A stretch of 64,000 nucleotides of DNA from Persicaria tinctoria (lineage: Eukaryota > Streptophyta > Magnoliopsida > Caryophyllales > Polygonaceae): contig JBANSL010000013.1 of the NCBI GenBank assembly GCA_037127255.1, positions 25,577,688 through 25,641,687 of the forward strand, read 5' to 3'. The notes beneath the pieces were generated by a model. That model did no database searches. It saw nothing but the letters and a program-made list of their open reading frames with translations, and was not told the origin of the DNA. The first letter of the stretch is position 1. Each line of letters begins with the position of its first letter. Shown in pieces: positions 58,061-64,000 of the stretch. The translations under genes were made by a program, and so were the position numbers.

Positions 58061-58189
58061 TGTAGGATTATAGAATTGATGTAAAGTCCTTATTGGGGTT
58101 TCCATTCATTGATATAACATATATATATATAGGTTACAAAGGTATTGAGCTTTAATGGGCTTTTAGCCCACTATACAATATTAAGAACT
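58061..58189 (-). repeat. 5' LTR of the small-LTR Copia
   Basis: Adjacent to the PBS (58048-58060, minus strand). Differs from the 3' LTR by a few substitutions and a TA-dinucleotide length change. Confidence 0.87.
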
Positions 58190-58194
58190 ATTAC

Positions 58195-58554
58195 ATCACA
58201 ATATACACGAGTTAAGGACAAAAAATTCTAATATTACAATTGATACATTGAAATCAATATCTCAAAATCGAATCGATACCAACATCGATATTTTAGTATA
58301 CATACAGACAATGTAGAATTGTAGATGGTCACAAACAATCCTAATATGGCTGGGCCGCTGGGAATGGGCTAGGGCCAGATAAAATGGGCCGTGGCCCAAT
58401 TCGTTTTAGGTGTCTTCAGTTGTTACTTTGGGTAGAGCAAATGTTGTAGGATACTTGTACAATATAGATAGATTGTCAACATACCGAGATAAATGTAATG
58501 TAGATGTTCATACACGCAAGTTTAACATACATCACTTTATAATGTAAACAGCAG
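58195..58554. other. intergenic DNA left of the PGM fragment
   Basis: No gene seen. Ends with a splice-acceptor-like ACAGCAG before the PGM exon. Confidence 0.45.
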
Positions 58555-58856
58555 GTTTTCCGCCTATCTGGAACAGGAACATCCTCAGAAGGTGCAACCA
58601 TCCGTCTTTACATTGAGCAGTACGAGAATCGAAGGATCCATCAAAGACTGGCAGAGATACGCACCTCTCGTAAGACCATTATCCCCAAACTATATATAAT
58701 TAATACCCTTCTATTTTACTCTCATTTGGATATATAAGTCCGTTCTTGCTCTCTCCACACTCAATCCCGGATCACTTTGCTGAGATGCAGGTGGATCGGA
58801 TGTCGCTCGATCTCAAGCTTTCGAAGATGCAGGAGTTCACTAGCCGTCGAGTTTAA
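58555..58856 (+). pseudogene. PGM: phosphoglucomutase 3'-end pseudogene (two exons)
   Basis: Exon-like 58555-58669 reads VFRLSGTG-SS and EGATIRLYIEQYEN, then, after a 5-base frame-breaking insertion, DPSKTGRD, and ends at a GT donor. Exon-like 58791-58856 follows an AG acceptor and reads DLKLSKMQEFTSRRV and a stop. This is the C-terminal domain of cytosolic-type phosphoglucomutase (glucose-1-P/glucose-6-P interconversion), including the RLSGTG/GATIR phosphate-binding loop. Upstream exons are absent, the frame is broken, and the usual APTVIT end is lost. It retains intron structure, so it came by DNA-level duplication or capture. Confidence 0.85.
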
Positions 58857-59492
58857 TCGCAACGGTTGAGTTTCTCCTGATACACATTGTATGCCTGGTC
58901 ATGTGTATTCATGTTTTGTCTTTTAAAACGTAACATCCAGTATTTTCAGTTGGCAACCTCTTTTAAAGGACATCAAGTTTGCTGCTAATTAAATGCCCTT
59001 AATCCCCTAAATGCTAAATAAAGGGTTTTTTTCACCAAGAGGTCCCATTTTGAGTTTATGAAAACTGTGATGCATTCAGAATGTGTTTTATCTCCGTACG
59101 TGATTGGGTCAGGCTTGTTTAAAATTGGTGTCCATGATTGACGAGTAAAGAAGCAATAAATACAGAAATAAACGGAAATTTTACGTGGTAATTCCGGGGT
59201 TTCGCGTAATTCGCGTTGTAAACTAGAGTTTCGGATATTTCGACTGGTAACCCTGGTGTTTCGAATTTCTTTGCCTCGCACCCAAAAGTTTTACTTTGTT
59301 CAATAATCCTGATTTTAATGTTTTGGGCGGGTGAGTCTTGTAATATTAACAAAGTTTGTGGTTTATTTTCACAAATACCAATATTGAAACTTGAAAGAAA
59401 AATCGTTCGATGGATTGAGAAGATGGAGAACAGGAGAAGGGCTTCACAGTGGGAGGACAAGTCGTTTGCAGAGACAAGAGACATGCCGAGGA
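58857..59492. other. non-coding, no gene seen
   Basis: The 98-aa and 128-aa minus-strand frames here show no recognisable domain and overlap each other in different phases; I do not support them. Confidence 0.4.
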
Positions 59493-62210
59493 TGTAAAGA
59501 CCCAAAATTTTAAAATATTATTTTATGAATTATGATTTATTTTAATTTCAAATTAAATTCATGAGATACCGACAAATTTGATAATCTCCGTCATCCACTA
59601 AAATGATTTTATTTTATTATTTCGAAGCAAATCCCGACATATATTTGAATTCGATTTGAAAACATATCTATTCCGCTTTTCTATACTGAGATTTGAAAAT
59701 ATTTTCGGAGTTCAAGCTAAAAATGGATATCGTTTTGAATATAGTGAGATGAACATAATTTTTATGACATTTTTAGTTTATATAGAAAGTATTGGGTTGA
59801 ATATTGTTATCTATTGGGTTAGACTTTTACAAAATAGAAATAGCGGATTTATTTTTGTAATTTCTACTAATTTAACTTACCCTATGTTGAAGTGTATAAA
59901 TACGAGTATTTGGGAACCCTAAGCCGACCCTGTTCACCTCACATGATTGTGTTCCAACATAGTATTAAAATAGCGCTATGGGTAGATTTGACAAAATCTG
60001 AACCGTTAAAATAAAAATTCACAGACAAGATCTTGCTCCATCCTTTCTCCCCACCAGTTCGGGCTCACCAATCTATTTTTTTTTTTAATTATTATTTGTA
60101 AGAGGCCTCTACACGTAGAGTTTCTCCACAATTCTACCGGATCTGACCGTCACATGACCTCTCCCTCTCCAAATTTCGGATCTGAGCCGCCAGCCTCTTT
60201 CTTTCCCATTTCAGTTCAAGGTGCTTTCCCGACCTCCATCTTCGTTCCTCCTTCTTCACTTCCGCCCCTCTCCTCCTTGGCCGCTCAATCTCCCTCGACG
60301 CCGTCCTCCCATGCTGGTCTCGTACACCGAAATCACGGCCTCGTAGCGTAGCCACTGGAGCACCTTCAATGGTAGCCTCGTCAACCCTCTCTCTCGATGC
60401 TGCTAATGGAGGCCTATAATCCTAGGCTCCCTCTTTGAGATCTAATCTTAGCTTGTTCTTAAAGATCTGTCAAGTTGGGTTCTGTTTTCTGTTTTGCTAA
60501 TAATTTGGATGAATTATGAGTTGAGGAAATGACTTTGACTTTGGCCTTGTTGACCGTAATCGTTGCTATTATGTGCCTTTTGCTAATAATTTGGATAAAT
60601 GGGACTATCTTTTGAGTGTTATTTGATTAATAAGAGGTAGTGAAGACTTGGTTAAGCAATTACGATATAAAGACATCTTGAAAAGTTGTTATACTTTTGT
60701 TTTGCTTTTGAGCTATGAATTTGGTTAGTAAGACTATATAAAAGATGTTATACGAACTATTAATACTCGCATGCTTATAAGGTTGATTGTAGTGGTTGTT
60801 GTTGATAATTGGTTTTGGGAACTTATAGTTTTGTTGGATATTCGAGTATTTGATAATTGATGGGTTATTCGAGAGAATGATTAAGAAAACCCGAGATTGA
60901 TTTGAAATAAGATGTTTTGAGTGATAATCTTGGTAATGCTTGAACTAAGCTTCATACTTGATGAGAACAAGGTTAACTGAGAATGATGGTTTTGATGAGA
61001 ATGTTCCATTACCTGAATAAAATAGTATTCAGTCTTGTAGAAACCTGCTTGTGTGTTGATTAAACATGTATTGATGAGTTATTCCTCGCTTATTACTTGC
61101 TAGTGTGATTGGATGATTCTCTTAGTGGCTTATTTGCTGATGGATGACTCTCTGAGTGGCTTGTTTGCTGGCCAATTGGATGTGAAGACTCTAGGTAAGT
61201 ATCCTACGGGACTTACTCAGCAACCAGGACCTCCTGCTTGATGTGTCATATAGTATGTAGGTGTTGCGTATGCATAAAAGCATGCCATGTAGTATCATGC
61301 TTAGGACGTGCACTTATGAATGAGCATCCCTATTCTTTATGTGTTTGAAAAGAGAACGGCCGTTATCTGAGTCTTTAGAGTCGTTGCTAGGGTCATTGGG
61401 GCATTCGTGTTTCGTATCATTTTGGTCCCAGTTGAGTCTTATATATGATCTGGCTGCGGCGGTGACTGATTGTCCTACCTGGGTTGCTTCGGAGTGAGGT
61501 ACAGACAGATAGGCTGCGACACCGATCGAGCGTCCTACCTGGGCTTCTTCGGAGCGAGGTACGGACATATATGCCCCAGAGTGGGCACAGATGAGGGGAT
61601 ATGCCACTTGGCACTCTGTGGGCGCCTTTACTGTATGTCCGCACTTATATTATATCCTGATAAGCATGCTTGTGTGATTTAAATCTGGTACTGCATTAGA
61701 TCATCCTTTATTTAGGTATATGCATGTTATATGGCCTCAGCGAGGTCAGAGGACCCGCATGCGATTACTGGGCCTGACTTCGTAGATAGTGTCAGGTACC
61801 CGCTCCCTTTTGCTTGCTGATTGCTTTTATGGCGGGGTTTTCTCATGAGACGAGAGTGTTAAGAAGATTTCGCAGCTATTGCAGTGGATTTACAAATGTT
61901 TTGGTTAAGGTTGTTATTTAGAAATGTTTTGTATTTACCTTGAGTTAAACTCGTTTTGTTCCTTGTGAGTTTCGACTAGTTGAAATAGGACAGGTTTCTG
62001 TGTGAAAACACAAAATCATCTTTGAATTATTTGACTGTTGAGGGTTTGAAATTCCCTTTTCTTGAATTGCATCTCTTATTTCTCAAGACACGAATAAGGT
62101 TATAATTTAAAGATAATAAATAAGCAGCTCGTACTTGGATTGCAAGATCTAGCAAAGGGATAATTCTTCACTCTAAACGTAACCCGATTTTTATAATCTG
62201 GGCCGTTACA
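59493..62210 (+). repeat. probable solo LTR of a Ty3/gypsy element
   Basis: TGTAAAGACCCAAAATTTT at the left and GGGCCGTTACA at the right give TG...CA ends of the kind seen in Del/Tekay-type gypsy LTRs. A TATA box, GTATAAATACGAG (about 59895), and a leader-like GGAACCCTAAGCCGACCC follow. A diverged tandem pair (61460-61510 and 61525-61570, TCCTACCTGGG and TTCGGAG) lies inside. No internal region or second LTR is present. Flanking 5-mers GAGGA and AAAGA do not match, so no TSD is proven. Confidence 0.55.
59894..59903 (+). promoter_or_regulatory. TATA box of the solo LTR
   Basis: GTATAAATAC about 25-30 bases before a leader-like AACCCTAAGCCG, arranged as in an LTR promoter. Confidence 0.5.
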
Positions 62211-62217
62211 AAAGACC

Positions 62218-64000
62218 TCAGGGCAGTGGCCGGCGACGGGTGTGAGAGGGCTGGTGGTGGCGCAGGCTCAAGCGGTGGCTGGCGGCGGTGTGGAGATTCG
62301 GTCGATATCCCTGTGCTGCGATGTAAGGAGTTCTGGTGACCGGAATCCACAAATCTCCAGCCAAAAAGTTCTCAGCAGTGAACCTCAGAGCTACAGCCGG
62401 ATTCGTTATAATATGATAACCAGTCCAGTTAACTCTTCTTGTGGTGCTCGAACCAGGGCCGAAGTTCATGTACTCCCCATAATAAAGGGTGTTTAGGGCA
62501 AAGGCTCCATTCCATGGCAGCCAACCTTGTGGGTTTATCAAGCTGTCCAAGAAACACTTCATGATCACTGTCCTTGAGTACTCCTTCCATGGCCTCCCTA
62601 GATACGTTATCTTCGACGATCCCTCGACTTGCTTCAGCTCTGCAGTTGCCATGATCCGGGAGTTGTGGATTATTATCCCTGCCAAACAGACAAAAAAAAA
62701 AATCAGAGTCAATATATGAGTGGTTTCTGTAGGCTTATTGTGTTGTGAAATGGACCTGTGTTTTCGTTAGGATCGGATCTTCCATGAGCAGTGATGGTGG
62801 CCTTCTGATTATAGTTGGGTCTTCTCACATATATATTGCAGCTCTGAAGGACCACTGCTGCGTCCCCAAAGATGAAGTCGACAGTGCCATAGATGTCGCA
62901 GTTTTGATAGAACTGGCGCTTGGAGTGGACGTACAGGGTGTCCTGGTATCCTTTGAAGCTACACCTGTAGAACACTGAGAAGTCGGATCCGGATCTTAGA
63001 GCCACAGCTTGGTGCTTTGCTGGTCCTGCTGTGTTCTCGAACGTAATGTCCCTAGCTATAAACCCATCTCCAGAAACAGCTTCCCATGAAATTGAAATAA
63101 TATGATCTTTTAGCATAGATATAGATTGAATACCCTATGTATAACATGTTCAAATTGATAACTGACTTACCAAAAGTTGCCGATCTAAAGGTGGTATATC
63201 CATCAACAACATTTCTGTTGCCTCTAACAATGGTGATGTCAATGCCATCTCCGATCAACATCAAATTCTTCATCTTCTTCGTGATCTCCACGTTCTCCAT
63301 GTACACACCCGCTTTCACATGTATCACGAATCTTCTCGTGCTGCCTCTTCTTAGCTTGCTTGAAGCAAATATAGCCTCCGAGATAGTCTTGTAGTGTCCC
63401 AAACCATTCCTATCAACCACAAGATCCACCCTACGAGGTCCCCCGACCTTAGACTGCTTTAGAAGTCGTCTGTCGTTATACGACACCCACAATGGGAGGC
63501 CTTTTTCCAAGACGCGTCTTTTGTGTGTCATGGGTAATGTCGTTGGAGCTGAAAGGCTATGAATGGCTAGCGCATTGCTAAGCAACTTAGTGAAGTTGCT
63601 CACCACGAAGGAGAGGGCTTCAACGTCTGGAGTGCCCAAGTTATGATCAAGAAAGCCGTTCTTGCAAGATTCGTGGTTGGCGATTGCTGCACTTAAATAC
63701 GTTCGTACATCATCCATACTACTTGTGGTAGTAGTGGAAAGGCCATTCTTAGAGTTGATTGCTTGGTCGAGCAAGTCATTTGTGTCCTCCATGAGCTCCA
63801 AGCAATCGCTCCAACCCAACTTGGCAGCATGACTACGAATCATGCTCGTGACCATAGACGAGATGATCCTATGAGCTTCACAAGCTTGGTCCTTTGTAAC
63901 CCTAAGGGCCAAATCACCAAATGCTAGTTTGGTTTGGTTATTCATGAACTTGTGACATATATGAGGATGAGGAGTATTGTCACAAGACGATATTGCTCGA
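62218..64000 (-). CDS. pectinesterase with PME-inhibitor pro-domain, 5' partial
   Basis: Three exons on the minus strand: 63171-64000 (continues past the window), 62756-63079 and 62218-62678, all with GT/AG introns. It de-esterifies cell-wall homogalacturonan. Exon 1 starts in the PMEI pro-domain ([14 protein letters not shown], a four-helix-bundle Cys pair) and reaches the PME start [19 protein letters not shown]. Catalytic motifs are all present: [53 protein letters not shown] (both Asp) and [16 protein letters not shown] at 63945 is internal; the frame stays open to the window end, so signal peptide and true start lie outside. The C-terminus is odd: after [15 protein letters not shown] the frame runs about 28 extra residues of Arg/His/Pro-rich sequence to a stop 8 bp from the solo LTR. 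Confidence 0.93.

Larger units (their letters stand above)
54089..58189 (-). mobile_element. small-LTR Copia retrotransposon lacking gag
   Basis: LTRs of 126 bp (54089-54214) and 129 bp (58061-58189) are nearly identical (GATATAACATATATATA, GGGCTTTTAGCCCACTATAC). The direct repeat ATTAC flanks the element (54084-54088, 58190-58194). The minus-strand PBS TGGTATCACAGCC abuts the right LTR (58048-58060). The order after it is a short leader, protease, integrase, RT and RNase H. Gag is almost wholly missing. The LTR start reads TA rather than TG, so the outer limit may be off by a few bases. Short LTRs suggest the Ale/Retrofit group; tentative. Confidence 0.88.

Noticed and set aside
62300..62320. 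GATATCGACCGAATC in the pectinesterase tail, resembling the TCGA motif
   Set aside because: A single short match; could be chance and there is no cluster around it.

Overview
This window looks like nuclear DNA of a flowering plant, probably a eudicot; I cannot name the species. The evidence is spliceosomal introns (GT..AG), plant-type Ty1/copia and Athila-type Ty3/gypsy elements, hAT, CACTA, Helitron, MITE and SINE sequences, an endogenous caulimovirid, a pectin methylesterase gene and a plant-type DSS1 gene. It is almost entirely a nest of transposable elements. Only two genes look like intact host genes: DSS1/SEM1 (51573-52595, minus) and a pectinesterase (62218-64000, minus, 5' end outside the window).

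Left third (1-25 kb): A complete but mutationally dead Copia element (1165-10826, TSD ATCTC) carries an extra ORF between pol and the 3' LTR. It sits in LTR-like sequence that abuts a 5'-truncated Athila-type gypsy element (about 11073-23690). That element has gag tail, protease, RT/RNase H, integrase, a post-integrase ORF and a 3' LTR with an internal 0.49-kb tandem duplication. A deletion-derivative hAT-like element (16530-17670) is inserted in it, and a tRNA-type SINE lies inside the hAT. A second, inverted Athila-like LTR follows (23691-25025).

Middle (25-48 kb): AT-rich DNA with MITEs is followed by an inverted Athila-like 5' LTR with PBS and gag start (30185-32833) and an Ulp1-like pseudogene (32989-34624). 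Next comes a three-level nest. The outer layer is a pair of inverted terminal sequences (35006 and 45291). Inside is a decayed caulimovirid pararetrovirus (about 35227-44760). Inside that is a 3.9-kb CACTA element (36951-40878, TSD TAA) carrying intron-containing fragments of a transportin-1 gene.

Right part (48-64 kb): A candidate Helitron (48196-53973) encloses a long-TIR, MULE-like element (49654-53226) that contains a 134-bp higher-order tandem repeat and the whole DSS1 gene. Then come a small-LTR Copia without gag (54089-58189, minus, TSD ATTAC), a phosphoglucomutase 3'-end pseudogene (58555-58856), a probable gypsy solo LTR (59493-62210), and the pectinesterase gene, whose stop codon lies 8 bp from that LTR.

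The most unusual signal is a short, nearly palindromic motif, CTCGAYRTCGAG and variants. It is scattered through the Athila-like LTRs and also lies as coding linkers exactly between the polyprotein domains of the same family. All functional statements rest on motif recognition by eye; no database search was run.
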